Assembly: GCF_035582795.1 (NCBI RefSeq)
Contig: NC_134366.1
Span: 108,817,756-108,881,755, forward strand
DNA: 64,000 bases
Direction: 5' to 3'
Source of the DNA: Mycteria americana
Lineage: Eukaryota; Chordata; Aves; Ciconiiformes; Ciconiidae
Of this stretch, positions 11,936-25,900 are shown piece by piece. The translations under genes were made by a program, and so were the position numbers. Under the pieces are notes generated by a model, which was given only the letters and a program-made list of their open reading frames with translations, ran no database searches and was not told the DNA's origin. Position 1 is the stretch's first letter, and each line of letters opens with the position of its first letter.

Positions 11936-12035
11936 CTGAGGGCCAGATGTTCAGTGGGTGTAAAGCGGCAGAGCCTCCAGTGTGGCTTTTTTTGAGGCCA
12001 CGATGATTTATACTAGCCAAGAATCTGGCCCTCAG
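11936..12035. mobile_element. Palindromic MITE-like element (100 bp)
   Basis: Begins CTGAGGGCCAGAT (11936-11948) and ends with the exact reverse complement ATCTGGCCCTCAG (12023-12035). The inner arms also pair imperfectly: GTGTAAA on the left against TTTATAC on the right, and GAGCC/CCTCC against GAGGCC. It resembles the short palindromic 'ggccagat...ggtgtaaa' repeats common in reptile and bird genomes. I cannot name the family with certainty. The decayed arms suggest an old insertion. Confidence 0.7.
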
Positions 12036-14354
12036 TGTTTCAGCCAAGGGACTTCCGCGACCTCTGCTGCTGAAGGGCCAGGTTTTGTAATCTCTGCTCT
12101 AACCTCCATCCCGCACTGATGTCCTCCGTGAGGTGAGAAGGGATGGAAAGCGCTCAGGATTGCTGGCTCAAGGTGCTGAAAAGAGAAATCTCTCCGAAGA
12201 TTCCTGACGCTGCTTCGCCAGGACAGTTTGCTGAAGGTTTTCGGTTGTGGTGCACTTACATCTTTTCCTTCCTGTGTTTCTGCTGCTAGCAATGTATGTA
12301 GGTTCTTTATATCTGTTTCCTCCCAAAGCAAGTTCCCTTTTGCACCCCCTTAAGCTCAGGAAATGAGAATATTTCTATGCAAAGGTGATGTTCCTGTACT
12401 TTTTTTTTTCCTTCATAATTTGCGTCTTCCTGAAGCATGAATGAGGATCACTTGTGGGAGTATGGATTTCAGAATCAGGCCTTTTGGCCATTTTGATAGT
12501 GTCATGGGAGGAAAAACTGTTTCCCAGAACCAAACAATTTTATTGCATTCCAGAATCATGTGCAAAACAGGGATCCCATCTGTTTGACAGCATTCCTGCT
12601 AAGTACGGTTCTGCCTGTAGCTCACCAGCGTAAGCAGTTCAACAAAGGAGCCTCAGTTTTCAATGATAAGGTTTTCTTCAAAATACAAGACACCAGTAAA
12701 AAGGGCTTCATAATAGTTTGCACGTTTGTCTAGGTGTACTTTCTTAAATACTGTTTTGACTGGTAAGGCCACTGCAGAGTAGTATAGTGCTACAGCAATC
12801 ACTCCTAAATTAAGCCTTCTCTGAGATCAGTTTTGCCAATTCCTTTAAATCCGCAATTAAAAAAAAAAAAAAAACAAACAAAAAACCAACATTAACCTCA
12901 AAACTGATGGATTAAAATTGGGCTGAAATAGACTTCCTTATTTTGTCACCTGGCAGCTTGAAGAGTTTGGAACAAAGGGTGCTTGAATGCAGCACTCTAG
13001 GCTTAGGCCAGTGTATCGGAGTGATTCTGCAATAAAAAGATTATGAAATAAAAGAGAGAGAAAATAATTTATGAGATTTCTCTAACTGTGAGCTGGTGCC
13101 TGGGAGTTTTATCATCACCATGAACATCAGCAAGTTTTGCTTAGCAAGTACAATGAAGGACTTCTGGAAGCTCTAGGTAAGGGTTTTATAGTTGCTTAAT
13201 TCTGCGTATCTCAATTTCTAAGTGTCTGCTTTGAGTCACCTTAAAGTCCTTTTAATGAGCTCTCCATCTGACTGTTTGAGATTCCCTTAACAGCTCTGGA
13301 AAACCTAAAGTTTCATCCTTGTGCTTTTCCTTTCAGAAACTGATCTGAAAAATAAAATGCCATTTCAGGGGATGCTTGCCAGTGGAAAGAGATTGTTGTT
13401 TGGCTGGGAAGTCAGCCTTGCCGGTGCGCACGGTTTGCCTGCAGGCAGGGAGTGATGCCCACCCGGCCCGGTTTGCCCCAGCCTCCCTGTGTCCAGCCCT
13501 TTCCCTGCAGTCAGAGCAGCCAGGGAATATTGGCATGGCTCTCAAAGGACCCAGATCATGGGTAGTGGCAAGAGAGCTGGAAGGGAGATGTCTTCCAAGA
13601 CAGGGGCTGAAGTTGTTTTCTCCTTCCCTATGAAGGTTCGGAGGGAGGGCAGGATATCTAGGGAGCCTCATTCTACCCTTTCCTGCCCAAAGTCCACCTG
13701 AGCACCTCTGGTGCACCAGCACAGCTCTGCAGCCATGCCAGCTCTTTCCTGTAGTCCTCCTATACACATAGCTCTAGGATGCATCACTGGAGGGTGTCAG
13801 CAGCTTCCCCCATCTTCCAGGATGTCCCTCACAAGGCATAGGTGTTACAGCTGTCATCCACCGCCTAGATTTTCATGCTGTCTGGGGTCTACCACGATGC
13901 AGGCAGTTCAGCGCGGGTGGCCTGTAGGGTCCACAGGAGACAGGTCTGATGTTCACTCCTTGGGTTCATCCATGGCTGCAAGCATCACGAGGGCCAAGCG
14001 ATGGGCAATGACAGAGATACAACTCATGGGCAATTAAGACTCATCCCTCGCCTGACTAATGACTCATATGGGTCTGGCCTTCGACACTGCATCCATGGCA
14101 AGGCCATGGCTGGCCCTCGGCTTCTGGAAAGGGGGCAGCCCAGGCTGGAGGTGCTTCCAGGGCAATGAGGTAGGGAGAAGTAACGAACGTTGAAACTCCT
14201 CGTGATTTTCATCTTTGTAAGAAAACTTAGGATTGTGCAGGGACACAAGTTTTATCTGTAACAGGTCAAAACCTGTTGATCTTCTGGCAGGTGGGAAGGC
14301 ACCTAGCAGCTAAGGAGGAGAGGCCAGGGGAGGGCTTGGGCTTTGGGACTGAGT
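12036..14354. other. Intergenic, no gene recognised
   Basis: Contains a polyA run with A/C interruptions at about 12858-12890 that could be an old retroelement tail, though no body is recognised upstream of it. A 144-codon minus frame at 13333-13767 shows no known domain. Confidence 0.5.
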
Positions 14355-14465
14355 AGCAGGAATAAGCTGGTCCCTCAGCTTCTTCGTTGGTAAATCAGAA
14401 TGAAAAAAAATAGCCGTATGTCCACATCATGGGGTTAGCACAAGGCTTAATTAACTTGTGTTTAT
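14355..14465 (+). mobile_element. MIR/CORE-SINE-like remnant
   Basis: Contains CCTCAGCTTCTTCGTTGGTAA followed by a stretch ending in CATCATGGGGTTAG and GCTTAATTAA, resembling the MIR core-to-3' region (cctcagtttcttcatctgtaaa ... tcatggggtt ... gaggattaaatga). It is degenerate and was recognised by eye; it could be another CORE-SINE. Confidence 0.45.
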
Positions 14466-16409
14466 GACACCCTGCCGGAAAGGTGTTAAGATAATTAGAA
14501 ACGTAACTCTTACCATCTGTTCATGCCTACTCCACTGGGGCCACAACCCACAATTAAGATTTCTAGCAGATGTCACAATGCAAATGGTGACGACTAGTAA
14601 GTGGGAGTTCAGTAACGAGGAGCACGAGCGGCTCTCCTCCCTCTGAGAACAGGCATGCTCAAGTCATCACTTTGGTCCACATGCCCTCACGTTGGGTGAG
14701 ATTCCTTTGAAGGACCTGACCCTACACCATGGTGCCGCTCGGCTCGGTGCCCAGGGGGGAAGGGAGCCTGTGCTGAAACATGGTGTTTTATGATAAATAT
14801 TTAGCCTCTAAAAAGCCTCTAATCCATTCCATGCCTTCTACCCTTGCTGCAGGCAACTTCAGAGAGAGGGACTTGCCATTGGAAAGGATGTTTTATTGAC
14901 GCCGTTAAGGAGTAGAGTGACATCATTTGAATTTTTTGGAACAATGGCCTTTTTCCCACAACTGCCTTGGCTTCTGTTCACTTTCCGCTGGCGCCACGCG
15001 ACTGGCTGGGATCTGACGTTATTCGTGATACTGGGTGCCAGGAGAAAGCCGTCTCTGGAGAGTGGGTGATGGGCAGGAGTCAGCAGAACGCTGACGGGTC
15101 CTGGTTGGTTTTTTGTCTGTTGGGGGCAGTGATGGTATTTGGGTTTGGCCTGCTCCATATTTCAAACACGTGACTTGTTAGGAGAATGCCTGCCTGCAGA
15201 GCAGGGACCCGGCTTGTTGGTATTTAAGGTGCTGGAGGTAGTGACACACATGGATGGGAGGAAGCCAAAGTCGGGTACTCTAGGTAAGGGCTGGAAGCTC
15301 ACTGGACTGGAGTCAGGCTGAAGGACAGAAATAAAACAGGATCCTATAAATAACAACTTCCCTTGTTACTCTCTTTCCTCTCCAAAGCAGGTCAGTCCTT
15401 TGCATCAAGGTGAATCTTGGTTCTCCTGCTCTTCCCCTGCTGCTTCCCTTAAATTCCTCGGCCTCTTTTGCTTCCCTTCGTTCCTCTTCCTCAGCCTGAC
15501 ACTTGTTTCTTCTGGTGCAACCTGGAGCTGTTTCCCACCAAGCCTGGGGTTCCTGCTGTTCACAGGAGTGGTGGGCCTCCTACCCCATTTGGGTGTCGGG
15601 GCCCAGCGTGAACTGCAGGAGCTAAGCATGACCAACCTGGGGAGGGTTTTCTGCACATTTAACCATTCAAATCTAAGAACGTTGTACAAACGAGGACTCC
15701 TCACAGGCTAAGGGTTTGGAAAAAATTAGATGCATGTCGGTGGCAATGTCGGAAAGTCTCCTACTCCACAAACCGCTGAGCAAATATCATCTGCACAAAT
15801 ACAATCTTTTTGTCAAATCCTGCTAACATTAGTCATTTCCAAATGAAAGAGCACACAATTTCTTTCTTTTAAATATGGATAAGAGGTACATTCCCTAGCC
15901 TCTTCCTTGGCAATGGTGGAGCTGTTTTGCCTGAAACAAACAATACAAAATAATCCCAGACAACCCCCTCCAAACCACAAAAATCCCAAACCGAAATCAA
16001 CTCCCAACGAGACTAAATTAGCTTGAGGTAGGCACCCAGGGAAGATTTCAGCTCACTCACTTTTGGCAATGCCGTAAGGAAGCGAAGGCGGGATCTCATG
16101 CCACGAAACACCAGGCAACCTGAACCTGAGGCATGCTGCCCATCTTGCCCACTGCAGCTGACCTGGGCACTCGGCACCCTGTTTCAGGTGCGTTGGCTGC
16201 GTATGGCAGACAGGTAGTCTCTATTAGGAATTCCTGCTGGCAAGCTTGCACCTGAAAAGCAGCTCCAGCAACTTTTTTTTTTTTCAATGCAAAGTACAAA
16301 ATATGTGAGGCGGTAAGGAGTACGTGAGGCTGTTTGGGTAATCACTGTGCAGAGACTTAGTACCAGTTTCTAAAACAAGAATCTCCTGGGACATTGGTTC
16401 AGCAACTCT
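14466..16409. other. Intergenic, no gene recognised
   Basis: Includes a TTAATTAA motif near 14449, a pyrimidine-rich stretch at about 15420-15530, and a T12 run at about 16271-16283 just before the LINE remnant. Open frames up to about 103 codons look random. Confidence 0.5.
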
Positions 16410-16935
16410 AGTAGTTGAAAAGACAAATAGACTCTTGGGTTTATTAGGAGAGGAGGGGCAAAGCTTCACCAGCGCCCTTATAAACCCACAGAGAGCATCT
16501 CTTTTGGATATCTGGTGTGTGGTTCTAGTCCCATCTCTCAAAGATGGCATGGCAGAATTAGAAAAGGTGAAGAAAGGGGCAACAAAGCTGGCTGGAGGTG
16601 TGATACAGCTTCTTTACTACAGAAGATGAACTAAAGCTCCACAGTCTGGAAAAAAAGATGACTGAGAGGAGAAACTAGAGAGGTTATAGAATCATTAAGT
16701 GAATGAAGAGGGTGAATAAGGAGTAATTATTAACGCTTTATCATAGCACCAGAATTAGGAATCTTCAGATGGAGTTATCAGATAGCAGGTTTAAAGCAAA
16801 GAAGAGAAAGTATTTTTCTCCCATAGCACATCATTAAACAGTGGGATGCCACAGGATGCTGTGAAGGCTAAAAGATTAAATTAGTTCAAAAGCACTTAGA
16901 GTCATGGAAGAAAGGCTATCAGGGCAATAAACACA
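16410..16935 (+). mobile_element. Old L3/CR1-type LINE remnant, 3' end of ORF2 plus 3' region
   Basis: The plus strand reads like the end of a CR1/L3 reverse transcriptase followed by the characteristic 3' region. A decayed frame at 16435-16629 encodes LEKVKKGATKL, like the conserved L-E-[KR]-V-Q-..-A-T-K segment near the ORF2 C-terminus, preceded by the W-C...P...KD pattern. Downstream come GGGTGAATAAGGA, CAGGTTTAAAGCAAAGAAGAG, a GCCACAGGATG..GTGAAGGC block and TTAGTTCAAAAG, matching L3-type consensus in the same order. Frame damage shows it is long dead. Confidence 0.75.
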
Positions 16936-19900
16936 GAGCTGCAGATACGTCCTTTGACTCTAGAAACCTCTGCTGCCAGCTGCTAGAGCCAGAAGAGCAC
17001 ACCAGGAAGAGCAGCACTGTATGCTGGTCCTAGTCCTTGATTTTTTTTTTTTTGTTCCTTTGGTATTCATTCCTAACCTTTTTCAGAGACTGCAGGCTGA
17101 GTGGCATTACACGTACGGTTGTTCTTCTACTACAGTGGAAGTGTACCATCTACAACAGTGGAAATACACCATCTATCATTGAGGCAACTGGGAAAGCAGC
17201 GTGGCCGAGACAAGGTGCTCTGGGCTGTAAGTTCATTAACAGAGCACCAGCAGAGCTACATCCAGGATCAATTTTTACTGTTTGTTTTCAATTACAAATA
17301 ACTGCTTAGAACACTAGTCCTTTCCAGCTAGGTTTGGTGGATTGTACTTCCTTAGAAAGGTTACAGTCTATAAAAAAGCCATAAGCAAGACAAGCACAAA
17401 GTATGCTTCGGTTGGATGCTAGTCTTCTCTTTTCATAAAAAGTATGAAATCTGGAGTAATGTGCAGCACGTTTTAAGTTATATTGTAAATTTGCCTCAAA
17501 CCCACTTCCTAGGGAAACAATAATTCTTGGGAAAAAGTGCCATCTAAGAATTAATACTGATAACACCTACATTTTTCTTCCCAGGGATTCTCATGGGAAA
17601 TTTCTAGGTTTGCTACTTCAAATTATTTTCAGAAAATCTGCTACCAGTTGTAGGTGTTTTGGAAATAGATTAAGTGAAGGAGGGGGTGACAGGCATAAAT
17701 ATAAAACAAGAATAGTGAACCCTGTGTCACTGAGCTTGTCACGTGCGATTTGAATACTCCTGAGAAGATACCTTGCAACCTGTTGGGTTTTTATCCAGCT
17801 GCCAGATTGCAGGAGCAGGCCTCCCAGCTTAAATCAACTTCAAGGTGGATGAGTGAAGAATGTTCCCGGAAAAAAAGGAAAAAAAAAAAAAAATCTCCAA
17901 AGGTATCTTTTCCCTTTAATACACTGCCAAGGGTTTTCTTACAAGAGGAAAAGTTAGTTCAAAAGGACTGGTAAGCCAGGATTTGGGCCCCAGACATAGT
18001 AGCAGGAAAGTTAAAACGTGAAATTATGCTGCTAATGAGCCTAAGACAATTGGCAAGTCATTATCTCCTGTCAGAGAAGCTGGAAAAGCAGTGCGAGGAA
18101 GAAGAGCCTGCACTGCCCGCAGGACAATTTTGGCTGCTAATGAACCTGTATGAATGAAAGAACATCAAATTCAGGCCAAGAGTCCTTCTCGTTTGTTTAT
18201 TTCTTCCTGTAGGAATTTGTCTGAAGCTGCTTAGTACGCTGCTGTCTGACGCCTTCAGGTTTCATCCAGTATCATCCCACCTTTGAATAAAGAACCTCAG
18301 ATCTGTTGCTGATGGAAACAGGTAGCTTTAGACAACTGCTTCTTTCAGATCCCCCACGTTCTGCCTCCTCTGCTGTCCACAGTTGCTTCATTGTGAGGTT
18401 GCTGATGGCACTGAAGTGACCCCCACGGCTGGGCACAGCTCCTCGGTTTTACCTCGGGGTTCCCCACAGTCGTTCTTCTCCGCATGGCAGCCTGGGCAAT
18501 TTCGATTCACTTGTTTCCTCGTCTGGGGATAACCTGGTGACTTTGTGATACGAGTATGCTTCCTCCTCGAAAAGAAAGACATAGGGTTCCCCCCCCCGCC
18601 TTTTCACTGACAACGTGTGCTCGCAACTTTCGGATTAACAGCATCTTCCCGTTTAGGACTGAGCTTTTCTGTTATTAATAGCATGTCTGTGTTGGTATTT
18701 TGTTCGTGACTGACTGCAATCTGTTTTCCAGCTCTTTCTTGTCTTCCTCGGCATCACTGGGAGGACATCAGTCTGGACTGTATTCGCCTCCTCAGATTTC
18801 AGACTGAGCCTTTGATACCAGGCCCCACGCCATGGTAAGATTTTCCTCTGGCCTTTAAGAACATACCACCCCAAACTTCATCATCTCTTCTCCATCTGCA
18901 TTTACACATCATCTTGTCATTGCCTGATACAAGATTTTCTTTCCTTCAGGCTGTAGACCACTTACTCTCCAAATGCCTTGTGTTCATTTCACCAGGTCCT
19001 AATAATTTCTGACTGTTTTTCCCATTTCCCTACCTATTTGTGCAATCTGGTAGAAAACATTCCCAATTCTATTTTTAAGAGGAAGGCAAAGCTTTCCTGC
19101 AGTTGACATATTGCCTTGTTTTAGCACTTTTACATTAACCTGCATTAGGTCCACCATGGAGCGATTAACCAGCTTCCCTAACCGCTAGAAGATGGCTGGC
19201 CTGTATTTCCCAGTGGAGAACAAGACAGACATCCAGGGCTCCTAGTGAGGATGAGGGACCTCTTGGTAGGCAGTGAAGCCTGCCCTGGCATTATGCTGGG
19301 TTTTATATATAACAGGATTAAAAATTTCACTGACCTTTGTCAGGCACTTCACCGTTGGTTCCACCCTTGACAGGACAAAGCAAGCACCCTTACACCCAAG
19401 AGTCCCAACATTCAATATTCAGTGTGTAGGGGAATAGTAGATTCAGCTTTGCTTCCCGAAGCACAAGCTCACGTGGAATAGCTGTTTATTTCCAGTGACA
19501 AAGAAGGAAGAACTCTTCATTTCTCAGAGCTTATGGAAAAAAAGAAGCTGACAAGGGAGGGAAGAAATTATGGAGATGAAGTAGTCAGAAAAACTTGTTT
19601 CCCATCCAAATAAAATATGCAGGCATAGTGTATTTTTCCTTAAAGAACCTGATACGAAAAATGTTATCATTGCTGGGCTATGGGAAAGGAAGCATTTTGC
19701 CTCCTCATCTCAGCTTGGTTTCAGCGGATAGGCAGAGCTAAAGCTGCCTTGCACAGCTCACAGAAGATGAATTTGCTTATCTTAAAACTGATGTTTTCCA
19801 GCTGGAGCCTGAATCCTGACTATATGAAGGCACCTGTGTATGCAGGGAAGCAGAGCATCCACAGAGCTGTGATGCTAGCTGTGTACCACTGAAGTCAACT

Positions 19901-22900
19901 GAACTCTGATTCCTGAGTTCAGGAAAAGGTTTTATGGGTCGCCTGGGAATTGCATGTGCTCGGTACTTCATAAAAAGGGCTCATTTGTTAAGGATGTTCA
20001 AAGTAGAGTCCCATGATGGGCTGACTGATTGAAAGACAAAGCAAGGGGGTGAATTTTATGCAGTTTGTGGACGAGACCAAGTTTGTGCTGCCGGGCTATG
20101 AACACCCAGCTCTGGGAGCAAAGAGCACGAGGCTGGGACTCAGGGTGCGACTCAAGCCGAGCTTCAGCAAGCAGCAGGAAGAGGAGTCACAGGCGGACCG
20201 TGGTTTACTAGCCAAGGCACACCACCGCTGACAGTGCCAGGGACCATTCCCAGGAGACAGAACTTGCTTGTCCTGCTGTTAAGCAATTTTCTTCAAATTG
20301 TTGAACAATTGCAAAGTATTGTTAAATTGTTAGCATAGCTCCTGCCAAAGAGCATCTTTCCAAAGAGCTCCTGGCCCAGGACCGTTCCCCGAAGGCAGCT
20401 TGGGTTTAGGCACACTCTTTGGTGAGTAGGAGAGGTTAAAGATACGTTCACGGGGCACTTAGTGCAGGGAATGGTGCTGGGCACAATGAATTTACTCATT
20501 CAGACATAGCTACAGCTTGTACAGAGGAGAAGGTAACAGAGCTTGATTTGAGCGTTCCTGAGCAACCTATTTGGGAACCGGCAACGCTTTCAAAAAAGGG
20601 CTTTACCAAGCCAAAACAAATGCCTGCAGCGATGCTCTGAATGATACCAACCCATGAAGGGCTGCAGGCGCTCTCCTCTGCTGCCCTGTCAAAACCTCAC
20701 CCAAATAAGCAAGCAGCTATCAGCCGGGGGACGGCCAGCCTCCGAAGCGGTACTTGCTCCGTGCCAGGGAGTTTGGATACCAAGCGCTGGCTTTATGGAA
20801 GAGAAGGAAGTGAAGTCACACATTACAAACCCTGTTTTTAATAAAGATTTTTTTGCTATTGAGTTAAAACATCCACGCAGGCAATTCTTTTGGGTTGTAA
20901 ACGTTTGCTTCTGGTAGATTAACTTGGTTGTTGCCCTATTTGTTGTGCTGGTACTTGAGAAGCTGAAAGCGGAAATGAGTAGAAAACAAAGGGAAACAGC
21001 TGAACTTGTGTTCACCCTCCAAAGTAAGTAAATCAAAATCAAATGAATAGCACAGATAACATAATAGATGATTATAAGACTACATAGGATCCTTCCAAAA
21101 TGTGGAATGAAACAAGCTACTCTGTCTGCCTGTTGCTTATGCTGTTCTTGTTTAAATGTCGTTGAAATAACAGTGTGCCAAGAAATATAAACTGCAAACA
21201 CAGCATTTTAATAAACACAAAGTGAAATAAAACAAGCCAGAACAGAACTGTTGGCTCTGGCAGTTTTTTGTTTGCAAGATGGGGAGGTTGGAGGTAGGGG
21301 GCATGCAGGGAGGGTATTATTTCTTGCACATGTTTGCCTGGTGCTGATTAACAGGGGCAATGTTAAAAACTTTCTGTGACTTGTTACAGGCTATAATCTT
21401 CAAATTTAGGGCCTTGTACTGCTCTCAATGTAGTCACACAATCCCCATTAAGGAGTGTAGAAAGCCCCGAGGAGTTTGTGTAATAGGCTCTAATAGTGTC
21501 TAAGAAACAAAAATCTTCTTCTTAATTGTGCCCAAACCATCTTTTCTCATATTTTGCAGAAGGACCTTGGGTACTAATGTATTTTGCAATCATATAATCT
21601 GTTGTTCTTTAAGAGGGTTCATGCAAATATAGGCTTAAAGCAGATCTAATTAATAGATCTGATCAGTTGACTAGTCAGATATAGCATAGAAATGTTAAGA
21701 ACCTCCCAAATGTGACGAAAGCTGAGTGACACCCTTCCCTCCCCCCAAAATTAGCCATACACCCATCATTTTCCCTGCCACACGCTCCACTGTTTGTCAG
21801 TGCCTTGGTTAGCAGCAGCATCTCTAAACTCACATTGCTCAGTTTTACTTCTGCTTTGCTTAGCTAAAATCCCCTTGAACTTCTGAGCTGAAGCTCCTCC
21901 TTTGAATGCCAAAGGATCGAGTCTTTTCCAACATGTGGGCAAACTGCTGCAGCCATGGTGGCTTCCCTTTCCCTAATCACAAATGTCATGAGCGTGACCG
22001 TCCTGTGCTGGGGCGGACATAAGGGCCTCATGGTTGGAAAGAGGGGGAGCAGCTTGGAGAGCATCTCTCTAGGCAAAAGCACAGCCAGCACGGAGCAGGG
22101 GTGGTGGGGGCTCAGGGACGACAGCTCTGCTCTCTGCCCCACGCAGCACGGCGGCCCCCAAGGCCACACCACCCCAGCCCCATCCCCGTCCCCTGCCGCT
22201 GCCTCCCTCCTCCCCTCTGAGCAAGCTCCTGCCTGACATTTTAGAAAATTAATGCTAAGTAGAAAATGATGAAAGCATATTACCTGTAAATTACCTGACT
22301 AATCATATTCTCTCTCTTGGGACCTATTATGCTTCCGAGCCTGCAACTTAGTCATCCTTGCAGGCAAGCTCTCCTGGTTTCCCGGTTTTGTTCATCAGGT
22401 TCATCCAGAATATTTGCTCATTTCTTTGCTTTCCTCCAAGCTAGCAGTTCAGTCCTGCCAGGCACTGATCTCTCCGAGCTCTCTCCAGGAAAGTAATTAA
22501 GCACATGCTTGACTTTAAGCATGCGAAGCTGATGGCAATTAGGAAAAGAGCAGGCTCTACAGCACTCTCTCTTTTTTGCTGGCAATTCTGTAGATAGGTG
22601 GGATGAACTGTTCTCTAGAGACACTTGCCTCTCTCCATTGACTTATGAGGAAATCCTGACAACCTGTATCCCAGTAAGAGCAATCTGAATATACCAGCCA
22701 AGACATAGCATGTGCATCCCTTGAACAGGGTATTTTGACTCACATGGAAGATAAGTCAAACGCTATTTTTAGCGTCCTTTATTGATTCCTGTATAATTTC
22801 CCTTGCTCTTCCTGTGGAAGTTCCTTCCTTTCCAGTAACACCAGCATTTGAAGTAGCACATCAATCCCTATTATGTGTCAAACCTGACTTTTTTTCCCAA

Positions 22901-25900
22901 GCCGCAGCATGATGCGGAAACTCTTAAACACAAAGTCTTCCTGTAATTTAAACACCCAACTGTATGTGGAATTCAAATAAGATGCGGTGAGTACTAACGA
23001 AGTTACCCCCAGGCTCAGCAGATAGTACAACTTTCTGGATTATTCGTGGGAGGGTCAATATAGAGCCACAAAATACTTTATCTTGCCGGAGAAAAGAAGG
23101 AACGGCTCAATGAAGGCTAAACTCTAAATGACTTGGGCTCTGCTGACTCTGTAACATCCCTTTGGTGGCTCTGATTTATTCTGCCCTTCTGAAAATTGCG
23201 GAATAAAAGCGGTTATTCACAATTTTATTACACTTGCTCTCAAGCAAGCTGGCTTTCTAGCCCCTGGAAACCTCTTGGAGGAGTTGCTCCTTTTAAAATA
23301 CTTCCACCACCACAAAGAATTGATGCTTAAATCTAGCCAAAGTAATGGAGGTTGTCTAGCCACTAGTTATGAAAGTCAGAAGATTTAAAGGTGAAAGCTA
23401 CGCATCAAGTGCCAGCACCTACTGTGTCTCAATAAACAAAATCAGGCTGTGTGAGATGAAGAGTACACATGTATTTTCAGCCTCAGCGGCGATGTATGTT
23501 ACATCAGAGCCTTTCAGACTAAGATCTGTCTACGCGCGTTTATTCAGAAAGCACAGAGTGAAGCACGTGCTATGCAGTTTGCTCATTAGCTATTTTTTTC
23601 CTCATGCATTTGGTATTGGTATGCCAGCCTTTGTCTCAGGATGTAGAAACGCTATTGATATTGCATGGGACAACAGCAGACAGAGAGGACCTTGATCATT
23701 TTCACATCTTACGCACAAATAGCAGGAATCTCTATTGCTTCCACGAAAGGTCTTAGGGCCACCTTTTTAAGAAGCATCCAGCCCTGTAAAAATGCCGAGG
23801 GACACCCAATGGGACTAAAAAACAGCTGAGGTGGTTTCTTTGCTTCTACTAAGTAGAAAATATTCAGCCCTAATCTGGTAGAGCTACATGCTAAGCTCTC
23901 ATTGCAGAAAATGTGGGCAAAAGCATTGAACACAACTGCATTGAAGCACTGGGACCCACCACCTCCTCAAGATTCACAGCCTACCACGCATGTGTGCACC
24001 AGAGGGAGATAGATGAGTGGAGAAAGATTTAGCTATTTACGCTACACGTGTATAGCAGGGAAACCAGCTACAGGGCGTGATGCTCTGAATTCATGGCTCT
24101 TCCACACTGGGCAAAATCGTCCCATACACCGCCGTATTTGGGAAATGAAGGGGTAACCGAAGCGATGATGCTTGTGACCCTGCCGTGCTTCCCAACAAAT
24201 ACTACTTTTTGACCACCGCCTAGGTAAGGGCACCCCAGGTCCATGCCAAGCTGCTCAGTAAAACAAGGGGCTTCTTTTGGCCTCCCACTGCCCGGGTTTG
24301 GTGACACAAGCGTGGAGCCGATACACACCAAAGAAAGGAAAGGGGCCTTTTTTTTCCTCCTGAGGATATCGTGAGAGCCAGCAAAGTATGGGAAAGCTGG
24401 GTAAGCTTTTCATTAAAGCTGTTTTCTGTCCAGTTCAGGTGAGCCCTGTGGGGATGTGTGAACCCCAAAAGGCTCTGAAGGAGGCTTGAAATATTTGGTC
24501 AATAGGGACAAACCGATACACTCAGCGTCACAGAAGAGTTTTCTGTCCTTGTACCTAGGTGACCAGTTTGGGTTTTGAATGCCAAGACCAGATGCTTAAC
24601 AAATAATTCACAGGCTGCAATATTTTTATCATTTTCTTCTAAACTCTGAATAGTTTTAAATGCTTCATGAAACTCAAGTAAAAGCTAAACTCAACAACTG
24701 CTAAGCAGCTTGCTCAAAAATTTAGCTGTCTACCTTGCTTCGCAGTTCTGAAATGCTTTAGATGAATGTTCTTGTGCAACACTAGCCCTGGCTTTCACGG
24801 TGTGCATTAGGACTGTTATAAATAAGTTGCGAGTTACATGGACTTGACATGGTATTTATGAAAAGATCATATTTGCTCCTTTGAAACAGCCACCCAGCAG
24901 AAAGCCTGGCTCTTGTACAAAGGCATTTATTCGGTGCATCCCCTTTAAAGGTCAGGAAAGAAAACTTAGAAGACGGGTAATTGCAAAACTGGTTCTGGAA
25001 ATGTGCTCTTATCTCCTGGACAAGAGGGGAATGCCAAGAAGGCAGTGAGGTGAGCTAAAGCAGGCTGGGGAAGATGCAAATTCCAGGACCCTCACGTAGG
25101 CAGATGTTACGAAAGGAATTCCTCCTGCCTTTGCCAGCTCCAAGGAGCACTGCGCCGTCTCCAGCCAGCAGCAGAAGCATCCAAGGCAGGAAAGAGCCAT
25201 ACACCATTTACCCCACCTACCATTTTTTTGCAAGAGTGGGAACAGGGAGGAAAAAATAATTCTATATTTTAACATGGCATTTGGACTACCCTGTTTTGGT
25301 ATGGACTATCCTTTTAAATCCCAAATCAAGCTTCCTATTCGGACATGAAATCTGATCTGGCAGACATTTCAATGCCAGGCCCTCTTTTCTGTTGACTCCA
25401 GTGGATTTAAGGAGATTTTCTGACCAATATTGCTGTTAATTTCAAATAGACACTTGGCTTTTCTGGTAAATAATAACTTAAAAAAATAACCTAGTGTTAT
25501 TCTACTCCCTCTTCCTTAGGATTTTTCCTCTGAGACTGATATTACTCTGTTTTGCCTGCTCCAGCACTTTCTATCCACATTCTCACCGATCCCCATGAAG
25601 TTATGTCCATGAAGCACTTGCTGCACTCGATTACACGACGGTGAAGACTGGTGTTTCACTCTGTAATGTATGGAAGCACCTAACTAACTTTTAGCACATC
25701 TCTCTCTGACTTCGTTGGGACTTACAGCCTCTGCTGAGTAGAGCATTATTGCACACCTGAAGCGCAAGCCTTAATCCTTTGCCCTGCGGCTGGGCTTGTA
25801 CCAATGCGCTGAAGGGCTCGGAGCGGGGTATCACCAAGCACGGTGCAAGCTTTTAAACTGGGCAACTCCAAATCAGGCGCCACGGTGTGGGCAGGACTGA

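Noticed and set aside
18020-18070. MIR-like TTGGCAAGTCATTATCTCC stretch
   Set aside because: Only a short match to the MIR core, without supporting flanks.
20689-21201. 170-codon minus-strand open frame
   Set aside because: No recognisable domain or conserved motif; surrounding sequence is ordinary intergenic DNA.
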